Position numbers and translations under genes: made by a program. 44,420 nt of DNA, taken from Coxiellaceae bacterium. GTDB lineage: Bacteria > Pseudomonadota > Gammaproteobacteria > Comchoanobacterales > Comchoanobacteraceae. The DNA is taken from NCBI GenBank assembly GCA_902603055.1, contig CACKTD010000009.1:1-44420 (forward strand), read 5' to 3'. Of the stretch, positions 8,974-17,363 are shown piece by piece. Every line of letters starts with the position of its first letter. Position 1 is the stretch's first letter. Under the pieces are notes generated by a model. That model was not told the origin of the DNA. It made no database searches and saw only the letters and a program-made list of their open reading frames with translations.

Positions 8974-9606
8974 TGCATTCTGGATCTGATGAATGTTTTT
9001 TTGAATAGCGTCGTTTTTAAAGAGTGCACTACCAACTACAAATAAATCAATAGAACAGGATTTTAATTCAAGAATTTTATCTTTGTTAATACCTCCATCA
9101 ACATGAATGCATTGTCTGGACTGATCTATTTTTTTCATGAGATCCTGAACTCTTGTTTTAAAATCTGGTATTATCTCTTGACCTGATTTACCAGGTTGTA
9201 CGCCCATTAGTAGATAATAATCGCAAATATCGATTAGCGAATCATCCAGTGATTCATTAGGATTTATTGCAATACCTGCTTTGATTCCATGTTTTTGTAT
9301 TTGCCTAATTAAATGTTCAGGGTGATTTGTTGTTTTAGGGTGAAATGCTATTGAATAAATATGTTTATCCATAGAGATCAACTTAACCACTTGTTCGGGG
9401 TGTTGAGTCATAATATGAATGTTAAGAGTGAGATCATATGTTGATAAAACATTACATAAGTTGATATTTAAACCTATGTTATTAACATAACCAATATCCA
9501 TAATATCAATATGGAAGTTATTTATACCAACCTCTTGGCATTGCTCAATTGTAAACTTAAGATTTAAGGGATCCGCAGCAAATAGGGAAGGACTAATAAT
9601 TGCCAT
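8956..9606 (-). CDS. rpe: Ribulose-phosphate 3-epimerase family protein (divergent)
   Basis: Rpe interconverts ribulose-5-phosphate and xylulose-5-phosphate in the pentose phosphate pathway. The start chosen is the ATG at 9606, giving M-A-I-I-S-P-S-L-F-A-A-D, the family N terminus, with AGGA about nine bases upstream; a longer frame to 9645 adds a non-family extension. Family metal and catalytic sites are visible: F-H-I-D-I-M-D, I-H-I-M, F-H-P-K and I-H-V-D-G-G. The phosphate loop reads M-G-V-Q-P-G-K-S-G-Q rather than the usual M-S-V-N-P-G-F-G-G-Q, so substrate preference could differ. It is the last gene of the seven-gene dacA operon and overlaps the acyltransferase gene by 14 bases. Confidence 0.82.
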   Translation of the reverse strand: MAIISPSLFAADPLNLKFTIEQCQEVGINNFHIDIMDIGYVNNIGLNINLCNVLSTYDLTLNIHIMTQHPEQVVKLISMDKHIYSIAFHPKTTNHPEHLIRQIQKHGIKAGIAINPNESLDDSLIDICDYYLLMGVQPGKSGQEIIPDFKTRVQDLMKKIDQSRQCIHVDGGINKDKILELKSCSIDLFVVGSALFKNDAIQKNIHQIQNALVPVE

Positions 9607-10546
9607 GCAATATATCCTGAGCAATGAGTTTTTGTTTAGAGTCATTAATAGACATATCTAAAGGGTCTTTTGATTGGAAGCTTGGTATTAGCTGGTCTGC
9701 TGAAACTTCTTTTTTAATCATGTTAATTAACATTGGTACAGGACCACACTCTATCCAAAGATTACAGTCCATCTTTTGTGCACATTGCATTGAAGGATAA
9801 AATTGGACTGCACTCACAATATGTTTCGCAAAATACTCAATATCAAAGTTAATCGTAATATTACCTGTGATGTTAGACACTATGGGTATATTTGCTTTAT
9901 TAAATTCTATATCAACATTTGTATTAATAAACTCATTAAGGATTGGTTGCATATATCTTGAATGAAATGGATGTGATACTACTAACGGAATGGATTTAAT
10001 TTTTAAATCTCTTAAATGCGCTTTAAATCGACTGAGATCCTCAGTTGCTCCTGCAACAACCACTTGTTTTTTTGTGTTATAGCCTGCAATATCGATTTCT
10101 TTTGGTATGATCGGTGTGATTTGATCATAATCAGCAAGAATTGCTAACATGCCACCATCAATTTTTATAGAGTTCATTAAGGTTGCTCGGGAGCTTACTA
10201 ATTGACATGCATCAGGTAATGAGATGACACCTGAAAAGGTACATGCTACAAGCTCTCCTATACTGTGCCCAATTAAAATGTTCGGCGTTAATCCCCAAGA
10301 TTGCCATAAACACGCCAGAGCATACTCTAGAGAAAAAAGAGCAGGTTGGGTATATAAGGTTGTATTGACTTCCTCTGTGCCTATAGCTTTTTCAAGATAA
10401 ATTCCATGCTCTTTAAATAAGCCATAGCATTTTTGAATACATTCTTCAAAGTAGGGATTATGTGTTCTTAGTCCACGACCCATATCAGGATATTGGGCGC
10501 CTTGTCCTGTAAACATAAAAGTACTAATGAGATGTTCATTCATCAT
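9593..10546 (-). CDS. Stand-alone acyltransferase, FabD/polyketide-synthase AT family
   Basis: This family moves malonyl (or related) groups from CoA to an acyl carrier protein. G-Q-G-A-Q near the N terminus, G-H-S-I-G-E with nucleophile Ser95, Arg120 in S-S-R-A-T-L-M, and catalytic His195 in S-H-P-F-H-S are all present, so the enzyme should be active and prefer a carboxyl-bearing acyl group. The stretch T-Q-P-A-L-F-S-L-E-Y-A-L-A and the H-P-F-H motif resemble AT domains of modular polyketide synthases more than ordinary FabD, which has G-H-S-L-G-E-Y and no H-x-F-H. No fabH, fabG, acpP or PKS gene is nearby. It could replace FabD or serve a distant synthase. It overlaps its upstream neighbour by 11 bases. 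Confidence 0.8.
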   Translation of the reverse strand: MMNEHLISTFMFTGQGAQYPDMGRGLRTHNPYFEECIQKCYGLFKEHGIYLEKAIGTEEVNTTLYTQPALFSLEYALACLWQSWGLTPNILIGHSIGELVACTFSGVISLPDACQLVSSRATLMNSIKIDGGMLAILADYDQITPIIPKEIDIAGYNTKKQVVVAGATEDLSRFKAHLRDLKIKSIPLVVSHPFHSRYMQPILNEFINTNVDIEFNKANIPIVSNITGNITINFDIEYFAKHIVSAVQFYPSMQCAQKMDCNLWIECGPVPMLINMIKKEVSADQLIPSFQSKDPLDMSINDSKQKLIAQDILHGNY

Positions 10547-12425
10547 GTAATTCCAATTTTAATACCATATGATCCCATGAGGATTTTATCTTAGGTAATT
10601 GTTCGTTAATATTGATAAGCATAAAATTTCTTTTAAAAGAACCTTTTAGTGGATCAATTGTAAACGATCTTCTAACTGATTGTAACCATGGATGGGGTTC
10701 ATTTGGATCGGTAACATTAAATAAGGTTCCAACTAGTATTGGCAAATCATCAATTAGAAAATCACTCTCCCATATATTAATAACTTGTAATATTTTCCCA
10801 CTATTTTGATAATAGGTCCTTATTGGACTTCGATCATGGTAAAGTGGCGAAAATATTGGTGAAAGGTAATTTCTTTGAGGGATAGATATATTTTTTAGTT
10901 TGTCTAAAAATGTTGAATTTTGATTAATGCTCCATCCAAGTTGCTTTAAACGCCTATCTAGTTCATCAATATTGCCTTTGATTTGTAAATTAAAAGGGTC
11001 CGCACTCTTTCGTGTACGGCTGAATCGAATGAGCGGAAGTTCAACTTTTCGCCAAGTATTTGCTTTGACTTGTATTATAGGATGCTTAATACGGTAATTT
11101 TTTATGTAATGTTCATGTTTTGGAAAGATGCTCATTAACATCAGCGCAATTACAAAGCTGATTACTCCAATGCTTATAAATTTTGATGGATGGAGCGGCG
11201 AGGGTTTTTCAATTATAATTTTACACCAAATTGAGATGGGGTGGACTAGTACAATGCCTGCAATAACGTCAGTAACCCAATGCATACCTAGATAAATCCT
11301 GGAAAATGCTGTTAAACCAACTATAGTGAATACAAAATGATTAAGTAAAGGAATATTTTTTTTATTGTCCATTGACCATCTTAATGCAGACATAATACTT
11401 GCGATTATGACAACATGACCACTTGGAAATGAACCTGTATCTGAAATAAGTTCTCCAATAGGAGGGCGAGGAATACCTGCAATGATTTTTATAAAATGTG
11501 CAAAAATTATGGCAATAAATACATTTAAGCAAAAGTATTGCAAATGCTTAAATTCCTTTTCTCGAACAAGAAAATATCCCAATAATAAACTAAATGGAAC
11601 TAGGAAATACTTATCACCCAAGAGGCTAATCAAAAACATTAGATTATCTAAAAAAGGAGTCCGTATACTTTGTAATAGATAAAAAGTTGGTTGATTTAAA
11701 CTATAGATGAATTTTCCATTTGTAACACAAATATACAACCAAAAAAGAATACCCCAGGATATGACTATGGAGAGTATTAGTTCAATATAATCTTGATTTA
11801 TTGAGATATAGTTTTTGATAAAACCTGCAATACTTTCTTGGAAACGATAATAAAAACTTATTACACAAACTAATACAGCATAATATATAAAGCTAAGTGT
11901 AATTATTTTAGGCATGTTCATTGCAAAAGATCCATAAATAATGCCGGGTGATAAATATACAATACTCCACAATAAAGCTGACGGAATAGCTCCTATGAAA
12001 AAAGTTCTTATATTTAAGTTTAATAACCCCGCAATGATGGGTACCGAACTTCTAACAGGCCCAACAAAACGTCCAACTATAATTGCTAGAGCACCGTATC
12101 GGTTGATGAAATTTTTCGCCGTATTAATCATTTGTATCTTCTTTTTAAAATAATTTAATGACATCACATAACCGCTATATCTTACACCAAACCAATAGCT
12201 AATATAATCGCCAACTAATGCTCCAATAAAACATACTAATACAGTGGTTTTGAATGAAATAATATTTGTTCCAATCCAATAACCAACTAAACTCATTAAA
12301 GCAATTCCAGGTATAAAAGTCCCAAGAATAGGTAATGCTTCAATAAATGCAAAAGAAAATGCAAAGGTGAGTGCTAACAATGGGTTGTCAAGCACAGAGG
12401 TCATCAAGCTTTTAATGAACATCAT
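10536..12425 (-). CDS. DedA / PAP2 phosphatase / LssY_C fusion membrane protein
   Basis: This 629-residue inner-membrane protein joins three parts. Residues 1 to about 200 form a DedA/SNARE-associated domain with the G-R-F-V-G-P-V-R motif near 120, a family linked to lipid scrambling and envelope homeostasis. Residues about 260-410 form a PAP2 lipid phosphatase with K-x6-R-P (K-I-I-A-G-I-P-R-P), P-S-G-H and S-R-x5-H-x3-D, all catalytic residues present. Residues about 450-629 resemble the C-terminal domain of Legionella LssY (D-P-F-N-L-Q start, S-P-L-Y-H-D-R, I-L-V-G-T-L). It probably dephosphorylates an isoprenoid or phosphatidic lipid. It overlaps lipA by 14 bases and the acyltransferase by 11, which suggests a lipid role for that pair. 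Confidence 0.88.
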   Translation of the reverse strand: MMFIKSLMTSVLDNPLLALTFAFSFAFIEALPILGTFIPGIALMSLVGYWIGTNIISFKTTVLVCFIGALVGDYISYWFGVRYSGYVMSLNYFKKKIQMINTAKNFINRYGALAIIVGRFVGPVRSSVPIIAGLLNLNIRTFFIGAIPSALLWSIVYLSPGIIYGSFAMNMPKIITLSFIYYAVLVCVISFYYRFQESIAGFIKNYISINQDYIELILSIVISWGILFWLYICVTNGKFIYSLNQPTFYLLQSIRTPFLDNLMFLISLLGDKYFLVPFSLLLGYFLVREKEFKHLQYFCLNVFIAIIFAHFIKIIAGIPRPPIGELISDTGSFPSGHVVIIASIMSALRWSMDNKKNIPLLNHFVFTIVGLTAFSRIYLGMHWVTDVIAGIVLVHPISIWCKIIIEKPSPLHPSKFISIGVISFVIALMLMSIFPKHEHYIKNYRIKHPIIQVKANTWRKVELPLIRFSRTRKSADPFNLQIKGNIDELDRRLKQLGWSINQNSTFLDKLKNISIPQRNYLSPIFSPLYHDRSPIRTYYQNSGKILQVINIWESDFLIDDLPILVGTLFNVTDPNEPHPWLQSVRRSFTIDPLKGSFKRNFMLININEQLPKIKSSWDHMVLKLELHDE

Positions 12426-13365
12426 TTAAACATTCCATTGCTTGAACATCTGCATGATATGAAGATCGAACCAAAGGGCCACTTGCAATTGTTGTAAAAC
12501 CAAGCTCAGATGTTAAATTTTTCCATGCTTTAAATTTTTCAGGTGAAACATATCGATTAACAGGTAAATGATAAGCGCTTGGTGAAAGATACTGTCCTAT
12601 AGTTGCCATATCAATGTTATGCTCACGCATATCCTTTAAACATTGGATAACTTCTTCATCAGTTTCACCCAAACCAACCATAATTCCAGATTTTGTAGGT
12701 ATTGATGGAAATCTCATCTTAAACTCTTTTAATATTTTTAATGACCAAGCATAGTTTGAACCTGGTCTTGCAATTTTATAAAGTCGCTCGGTTGTTTCAA
12801 GATTATGATTGAATACATCGGGTGGATACTGACAAAGTATATCCAGCGCTTTATTCCAACGCCCTCTAAAATCTGGAACTAACCATTCAACTTTAGTATC
12901 TGGACAATGGTTTCGAATCATCTTAGTGCATTCAGCAAAATGAGATGCACCACCATCTAATAAGTCATCACGATCTACGGAAGTAACCACGACATATTTT
13001 AATTTCATGTCGAATATTGTTTTTGCTAATTTAAAAGGTTCTAGCGGATCCAGTGGCAATGGTCTTCCATGAGCCACATCACAAAAACTACAACGGCGTG
13101 TACAACGATCACCCATAATCATAAATGTTGCTGTACCATGTGAAAAACATTCGTTAAGGTTAGGACAAGATGCCTCTTCACAAACTGAAACCAATCCATT
13201 TTGACGGAGTTTTTGTTTTAGGTTTTCGACATTTGGATTATGTGATGCTCTAATTTTAAGCCAGGGTGGTTTCTTAAGAGCTGGTTTATCATTAATAATT
13301 TTTACAGGTATCTTAGCAAGTTTATCCTGGCCACGTTCCTTTATGTCATTATTTTGTTGTTTCAT
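12412..13365 (-). CDS. lipA: Lipoyl synthase
   Basis: LipA inserts two sulfurs into protein-bound octanoyl groups to make lipoyl cofactors for 2-oxoacid dehydrogenases and the glycine cleavage system. This radical-SAM enzyme shows both expected iron-sulfur sites: auxiliary cysteines C62, C67 and C73 ([12 protein letters not shown]) and the SAM cluster C88, C92 and C95 (C-T-R-R-C-S-F-C). The R-S-S-Y-H-A motif near the C terminus supplies the auxiliary-cluster serine. Its 317 residues are normal. The start overlaps the end of lipB by 17 bases, so the two are translationally coupled, the common lipB-lipA order. Confidence 0.97.
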   Translation of the reverse strand: MKQQNNDIKERGQDKLAKIPVKIINDKPALKKPPWLKIRASHNPNVENLKQKLRQNGLVSVCEEASCPNLNECFSHGTATFMIMGDRCTRRCSFCDVAHGRPLPLDPLEPFKLAKTIFDMKLKYVVVTSVDRDDLLDGGASHFAECTKMIRNHCPDTKVEWLVPDFRGRWNKALDILCQYPPDVFNHNLETTERLYKIARPGSNYAWSLKILKEFKMRFPSIPTKSGIMVGLGETDEEVIQCLKDMREHNIDMATIGQYLSPSAYHLPVNRYVSPEKFKAWKNLTSELGFTTIASGPLVRSSYHADVQAMECLNDVH

Positions 13366-14029
13366 AATTCATCTTCAAATTAATTTGGTCTATTTTTTCA
13401 ATCGCAATAGTCTCAACGTTCTTAGTATGAAATTTTCGCAATTTATATAAAAAAGTAGACTTTAGAAGGTCTTCAATTTTAGTACTATTCTCATAAGTTA
13501 ACTCAGAAAACTGGACCATGTCTAGTTTTTCATCACCACAAACTGTTATTGCATTAAAGGGTGATAAATCCATGTCTATATTTATAGATAGCCCATGATA
13601 GGAACAACCTTTGCTCACTCTAATGCCGCATGAGGCGATTTTTCTACCTTCAACATAAATTCCCCGAGCAAGGGGATTTCGATAAGCTTCTATATCTAAT
13701 TTTTTAGCTGTATCAACAACAGTTTCTTCTAATAATAAAATTAAACTGGTTGCGGACATTTTCAGTCGTTTTAAATTCAGTAAGGGATAAAAAATGCATT
13801 GTCCTGGCCCATGGTAAGTAAGTTTACCACCACGATTAGTTTGTATCGAGGGAATTGAAGTATGTCTTGGAACATCATTAGGTGGTGTTGTTATACCGTA
13901 CGTGTATGTTGGACAATGCTCTAACATAATTACAATATCTTCAGTATCGGGTGTTCTAGTTTCTGTGAATTCACGCATGAAATTATAAACCTCGATATAT
14001 GGTGTTTGTTTTAATTTAAACCATTTCAT
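13349..14029 (-). CDS. lipB: Octanoyltransferase (lipoate pathway)
   Basis: LipB transfers the octanoyl group from acyl carrier protein to lipoyl domains, the step before LipA. The family signature [12 protein letters not shown] is at about 66-77. The catalytic pair is Lys130 (G-R-K-I-A-S-C-G) and Cys164 ([10 protein letters not shown]). The 226 residues match the family. It overlaps the aminotransferase gene by 14 bases upstream and lipA by 17 downstream. The small regulator ybeD, often just before lipB, is missing. The octanoyl-ACP donor depends on fatty-acid synthesis, which is notable given the acyltransferase gene further along the same operon. Confidence 0.96.
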   Translation of the reverse strand: MKWFKLKQTPYIEVYNFMREFTETRTPDTEDIVIMLEHCPTYTYGITTPPNDVPRHTSIPSIQTNRGGKLTYHGPGQCIFYPLLNLKRLKMSATSLILLLEETVVDTAKKLDIEAYRNPLARGIYVEGRKIASCGIRVSKGCSYHGLSINIDMDLSPFNAITVCGDEKLDMVQFSELTYENSTKIEDLLKSTFLYKLRKFHTKNVETIAIEKIDQINLKMNYETTK

Positions 14030-14864
14030 AATGTAAATTCATTACCTCAAGATATTTTTTTCTTAAAAACTGGGTGGTCTTTCCAGTAATTTCATTATTT
14101 ATTGGCTTATTATCAATTTTAGTAATAGGGTGTACGTGTTTGTAACTAGAAGTTGTAAAAACTTCATCAGCATTATAAAGGTCTTGTAATGAGTGCAATG
14201 ACTCATCAACCTGTATATCATTCAATTTAGCAATTTTTATTACAATTTGACGCGTGATGCCATTTAAAAGATTTGAGCTGGATGGTGCAGTTATGAGAAC
14301 GCTGTTTTTTACCATAAAGACATTACTACTTGTCCCTTCTAAAACATGATTATTTTGATTGATAAAAATAGCCTCAATGCATTGTGATAAGTGAGCTTTT
14401 CTTGCAGCAAGGATATTTGGTAATAAGGATGTGGATTTAATATCACAGCGTCCCCAACGATTATCTTCAACTGTGATAGCATGCGTGCCCATTTTCTTTG
14501 ATGGATCCCATGGATATAATTGAATGATTATTTGTGGTTTATCATTATTGTGATGAAGTCTTTCATCAGGTGCGCCGCCTGTAACTTGTATGTAACATTT
14601 AGCAAATTGAATGTTGTTTTTCTCAATGAGTTGTTTGATATGAGTGATCCATTCTAGTTCAGTATATGGGTTAGGAATTAATAATTGGTCAAGATTATGT
14701 ATTAGTCTGCTGATATGCTCTTTTACATAAAAGGGACTTTTATCTACAATAGCAATGGATTCATATACACCATGTGAGAATAAAAAAGCGCGATCATTTG
14801 TGCTGATCTTGGCATCATGTGTATTGATGAAATTGCCATTCAAAAATGAATAACAAATACTCAT
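14016..14864 (-). CDS. dat: D-amino-acid transaminase-like class IV aminotransferase
   Basis: This is a PLP enzyme of fold type IV, most like D-alanine aminotransferases, which can make D-glutamate or D-alanine for peptidoglycan. The PLP lysine is Lys143 in D-I-K-S-T-S-L-L-P-N, preceded by R-W-G-R-C as in known D-amino-acid transaminases. L-E-G-T-S-S-N-V-F and the phosphate-binding G-I-T-R-Q motif are present. The 282 residues are normal. Its ATG overlaps the dacA stop by 4 bases and its end overlaps lipB by 14. The same placement between a dacA-type carboxypeptidase and lipB occurs in pseudomonads. Branched-chain or aminodeoxychorismate activity cannot be excluded. Confidence 0.88.
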   Translation of the reverse strand: MSICYSFLNGNFINTHDAKISTNDRAFLFSHGVYESIAIVDKSPFYVKEHISRLIHNLDQLLIPNPYTELEWITHIKQLIEKNNIQFAKCYIQVTGGAPDERLHHNNDKPQIIIQLYPWDPSKKMGTHAITVEDNRWGRCDIKSTSLLPNILAARKAHLSQCIEAIFINQNNHVLEGTSSNVFMVKNSVLITAPSSSNLLNGITRQIVIKIAKLNDIQVDESLHSLQDLYNADEVFTTSSYKHVHPITKIDNKPINNEITGKTTQFLRKKYLEVMNLHYEMV

Positions 14865-16027
14865 GCTTTATTAGAGCCCCATAAATTATGCCAATGGAGT
14901 GAGAAATAATCAAAAATCTGTAGGGGATAAAATTTGTTTTTAACATCATCAAGTGCCACTAAAGGATATTCACTCAATACTGTACTATTATAAGTAAGAA
15001 TTAATTTTCCAATAGGTGCACCTTTTTTAATTGGGGAGAATAGGGGAGAGTTGATTTTTACACCTACTTTCACATCTTCATCATTAAACCTTGGAACAAC
15101 GACGTTTACACTTTCGGCAAGACCTACTTTTGCATAACTACTGCCATACCATACAGGTACTTTTTTAATTAATTTTGAATCCATATGTTTTGTTTTATAA
15201 AATCGAAAACCATAATTTAAAAGGTTAAGGCTATCATGTTTTCGGGCTAATTCTGTCTTAGCACCAAGAACCACACTTATTAGTCGCATGTCTTTATATT
15301 TAGCAGATGATACTAAGCAATACCCAGCCTTATCAGTATAACCGGTTTTCATTCCATCAACTCGATCATCTGCCCATAAAAGGTGATTGCGGTTATTTTG
15401 TTTAATTTTATTAAATTCAAAAGTCTTTTGAGAGTATTTTGGATAATACTCAGGAAACTTTGTAACAAGCTCCCGACTTAGAGTTGCAAGGTCTCTTGCG
15501 GTAGAGTATTGATCATCATTAGGTAGTCCTGTGGAGGTTGAAAAATGAGTGTTTGTCATCCCTAACTTCTTTGCTGTATCATTCATAATTTCAATAAAAG
15601 AAGATTCATTTCCACCAAGGTACTCAGATATTGCAAACGTAGCATCGTTACCTGAAGATACGATTATACCATTCATAAGTTCATTAACAGAAACATTGCT
15701 TCCTGGATTAACAAACATTCTTGAACCTTTTAGTGAAGCAGCAGCTTTTGAAATAGGAACGAGATCATTTGAGTTGATTTTTTTCTTTTGTAATGCATCT
15801 GATAGTATATAAAGAGGCATCAACTTGGTAATGCTTGCAGGTTGAACTTTACAATCTGCACAACGTTCGGCAAGTACCAATCCAGTATCTGCATCCATTA
15901 AAATGAATGTGGGGGAACTAATTGATGGTGTTTGTCGAATAATGTACTTTTCTTGGTCAGCCCAAGACAAAGAAAATAGACAAATTGCTACAGTGAATTT
16001 AAGTAGGATTTTCATAAAGCTTTTCAT
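14861..16027 (-). CDS. dacA: D-alanyl-D-alanine carboxypeptidase (PBP5/DacA type)
   Basis: This low-molecular-weight penicillin-binding protein removes the terminal D-Ala from peptidoglycan stem peptides in the periplasm. A signal peptide covers residues 1 to about 23. The active-site motifs are S65-x-x-K68 (S-I-T-K), S125-G-N and K227-T-G. The C-terminal PBP5 beta domain covers about 275-365 and the last residues form the amphipathic membrane anchor. The 388 residues match PBP5. ATGs at 16027 and 16015 are both possible: GGGAG touches the first and lies 12 bases before the second. A TATAAT ends 6 bases before 16027. It heads the seven-gene overlapping operon down to rpe. Confidence 0.96.
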   Translation of the reverse strand: MKSFMKILLKFTVAICLFSLSWADQEKYIIRQTPSISSPTFILMDADTGLVLAERCADCKVQPASITKLMPLYILSDALQKKKINSNDLVPISKAAASLKGSRMFVNPGSNVSVNELMNGIIVSSGNDATFAISEYLGGNESSFIEIMNDTAKKLGMTNTHFSTSTGLPNDDQYSTARDLATLSRELVTKFPEYYPKYSQKTFEFNKIKQNNRNHLLWADDRVDGMKTGYTDKAGYCLVSSAKYKDMRLISVVLGAKTELARKHDSLNLLNYGFRFYKTKHMDSKLIKKVPVWYGSSYAKVGLAESVNVVVPRFNDEDVKVGVKINSPLFSPIKKGAPIGKLILTYNSTVLSEYPLVALDDVKNKFYPLQIFDYFSLHWHNLWGSNKA

Positions 16028-16033
16028 CTCCCG

Positions 16034-16039
16034 ATTATA
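16034..16039 (-). promoter_or_regulatory. Candidate -10 element for the dacA operon
   Basis: TATAAT on the minus strand ends 6 bases before the dacA ATG at 16027. Transcription would begin at or next to the A of the ATG. This is the only promoter-like element visible in the 64-base gap after rlpA. Confidence 0.45.
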
Positions 16040-16091
16040 TCTAAGCTAATTTTGAAATGCTAGGATAACCTTCTATTGGTAAATACCTATA

Positions 16092-16592
16092 TTAATAATG
16101 ATCGATCGTGTCAATTTGTACACGGGCAACTCCTGATTTATGCATACCTAATTTATAAGCAGCAGCATAAGATAGGTCAATGACCCTACCATCTATATAT
16201 GGTCCTCTGTCATTAATTCGAACAAGTATTCTTTTATGATTTTCAAGATTGGTGATTAATGCATATGATGGCAACGGTAGTGTCTTGTGCGCTGCAGTTA
16301 AACCATATATGTCGTAGGCCTCATTGATTGCAGTGACACTATCCTTCTTATTCCCAACGTACCAAGAAGCTAGCCCTGTTTGATGAAAATGATTTCTTTT
16401 TTTTCTGACGGAGTATTTAACACCGTTTAATTTATAATTTTTTTTACCACGAATACTGATAGGTTCCTGCTGTACCTTAAGGGATTTGATTTTCTTGGGA
16501 TCAAAATTATTAACTGACATTTCTGAGTAGGAGGTGCAACCAGAGATAATGACAAAAAGGAACGTATAAAAAATAAATTTCAAAATAAACAT
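16092..16592 (-). CDS. rlpA: RlpA-like lipoprotein (septal ring lytic transglycosylase family)
   Basis: RlpA proteins are outer-membrane lipoproteins at the septum; some cleave peptidoglycan strands lacking stem peptides. The start chosen is the ATG at 16592, which gives a hydrophobic signal ending in the lipobox V-I-I-S-G-C; a longer frame to 16661 adds 23 residues before it and runs into rlmB. The double-psi beta-barrel is clear at the C terminus: G-L-A-S-W-Y, T-A-A-H-K-T-L-P-L-P and R-I-N-D-R-G-P-Y with R-V-I-D-L-S. No SPOR domain follows, unlike E. coli RlpA. It precedes dacA with a 64-base gap, the normal rlpA-dacA order. Its start is 21 bases from the divergent rlmB start. Confidence 0.92.
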   Translation of the reverse strand: MFILKFIFYTFLFVIISGCTSYSEMSVNNFDPKKIKSLKVQQEPISIRGKKNYKLNGVKYSVRKKRNHFHQTGLASWYVGNKKDSVTAINEAYDIYGLTAAHKTLPLPSYALITNLENHKRILVRINDRGPYIDGRVIDLSYAAAYKLGMHKSGVARVQIDTIDHY

Positions 16593-16613
16593 ATTGATAC
16601 TAGAATATATAAT
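16593..16613. promoter_or_regulatory. Very short divergent control region, rlpA / rlmB
   Basis: Only 21 bases separate the two divergent start codons. It contains TGATACT on the plus strand and TATATT on the minus strand, either of which could be a -10, and no Shine-Dalgarno for either gene. Any -35 elements must lie inside the opposite coding sequence. Confidence 0.35.
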
Positions 16614-17348
16614 ATGAGTAAAAAAGTATTGAATAATTTTGATTGGATTCACGGAAGACATGCTGTCTTAAACTATGTGAGATTTAACTCCGATTTTATT
16701 AAAGAGATTGCTGTAAATGATGACAGTGATGTTGTTGAGATTAAGTCATTAATTCAAAAGCCAGATTTTCAAATAAAAAAAAGACCTAAATCATTTTTCG
16801 AGCGTTTTCCTAAGGGTCACCAACACATGGCATGCTTATGTAAAATTAATCTATTTAGGGGTGATTTAAAGACCTTTATTAATGAAAATAAATCTGATAA
16901 TTTGACCATCGCAATTCTAGATCAATGTACTGATCCACAAAATTTTGGTGCATGTATACGATCTGCATTAGCCTTTAATATCAATGCAATAATAATCCCC
17001 AAGGATCGTAGTGTATCCCTTACACCAACAGTTTACAAAGTAGCCGCTGGAGGTGTTTCACAACTAGATCTTTTTACCGTAACGAATGTCTCTAAGACTT
17101 TGGAATATCTCAAATCCCATGGGTTTTGGGTATATGGAAGCTGCGAAAGGGCTAAGAAAAGCATTGATCAGATAGACTTTAGTGATAAAAGTGTTTTAGT
17201 GTTTGGTTCAGAAAGCAAGGGAATAAGGGACATTGTTCGAAAAGAGGTGGATGAGATATTCACCATCAAAACTAATCCAAATTTTCCAAGTTTAAATCTG
17301 GCTATGGCATCATCAATAACTTTTTTCTATTGTAATTTAAAAAATTAA
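16614..17348 (+). CDS. rlmB: 23S rRNA (guanosine-2'-O-)-methyltransferase, TrmH/SpoU family
   Basis: RlmB methylates the ribose of G2251 in the peptidyl-transferase P loop of 23S rRNA. The N-terminal substrate-binding domain begins W-I-H-G-R-H-A-V. The SPOUT knot motifs follow: D-Q-C-T-D-P-Q-N-F-G-A-C-I-R-S-A, then F-G-S-E-S-K-G-I, and finally P-S-L-N-L-A-M-A-S-S-I. The last motif is usually S-L-N-V-S-V-A, a mild change. The 244 residues are normal. Another TrmH-family 2'-O-methyltransferase is possible but RlmB fits best. rnr, the frequent upstream partner, is absent. Confidence 0.92.
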   Translation: MSKKVLNNFDWIHGRHAVLNYVRFNSDFIKEIAVNDDSDVVEIKSLIQKPDFQIKKRPKSFFERFPKGHQHMACLCKINLFRGDLKTFINENKSDNLTIAILDQCTDPQNFGACIRSALAFNINAIIIPKDRSVSLTPTVYKVAAGGVSQLDLFTVTNVSKTLEYLKSHGFWVYGSCERAKKSIDQIDFSDKSVLVFGSESKGIRDIVRKEVDEIFTIKTNPNFPSLNLAMASSITFFYCNLKN

Positions 17349-17350
17349 TG

Positions 17351-17356
17351 TATAAT
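17351..17356 (+). promoter_or_regulatory. Candidate -10 element for the DoxX-like gene
   Basis: TATAAT ends 7 bases before the ATG at 17364 and begins 3 bases after the rlmB stop. There is no Shine-Dalgarno. This is another arrangement expected for a leaderless transcript. Confidence 0.45.
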
Positions 17357-17363
17357 AGCAAAC

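Noticed and set aside
9607-9645. N-terminal extension of the epimerase
   Set aside because: The added 13 residues do not match the family, while the ATG at 9606 gives the typical N terminus and has an AGGA upstream.
16593-16661. Longer rlpA reading frame starting at 16661
   Set aside because: It would overlap the divergent rlmB start and place 23 residues before the lipoprotein signal peptide.
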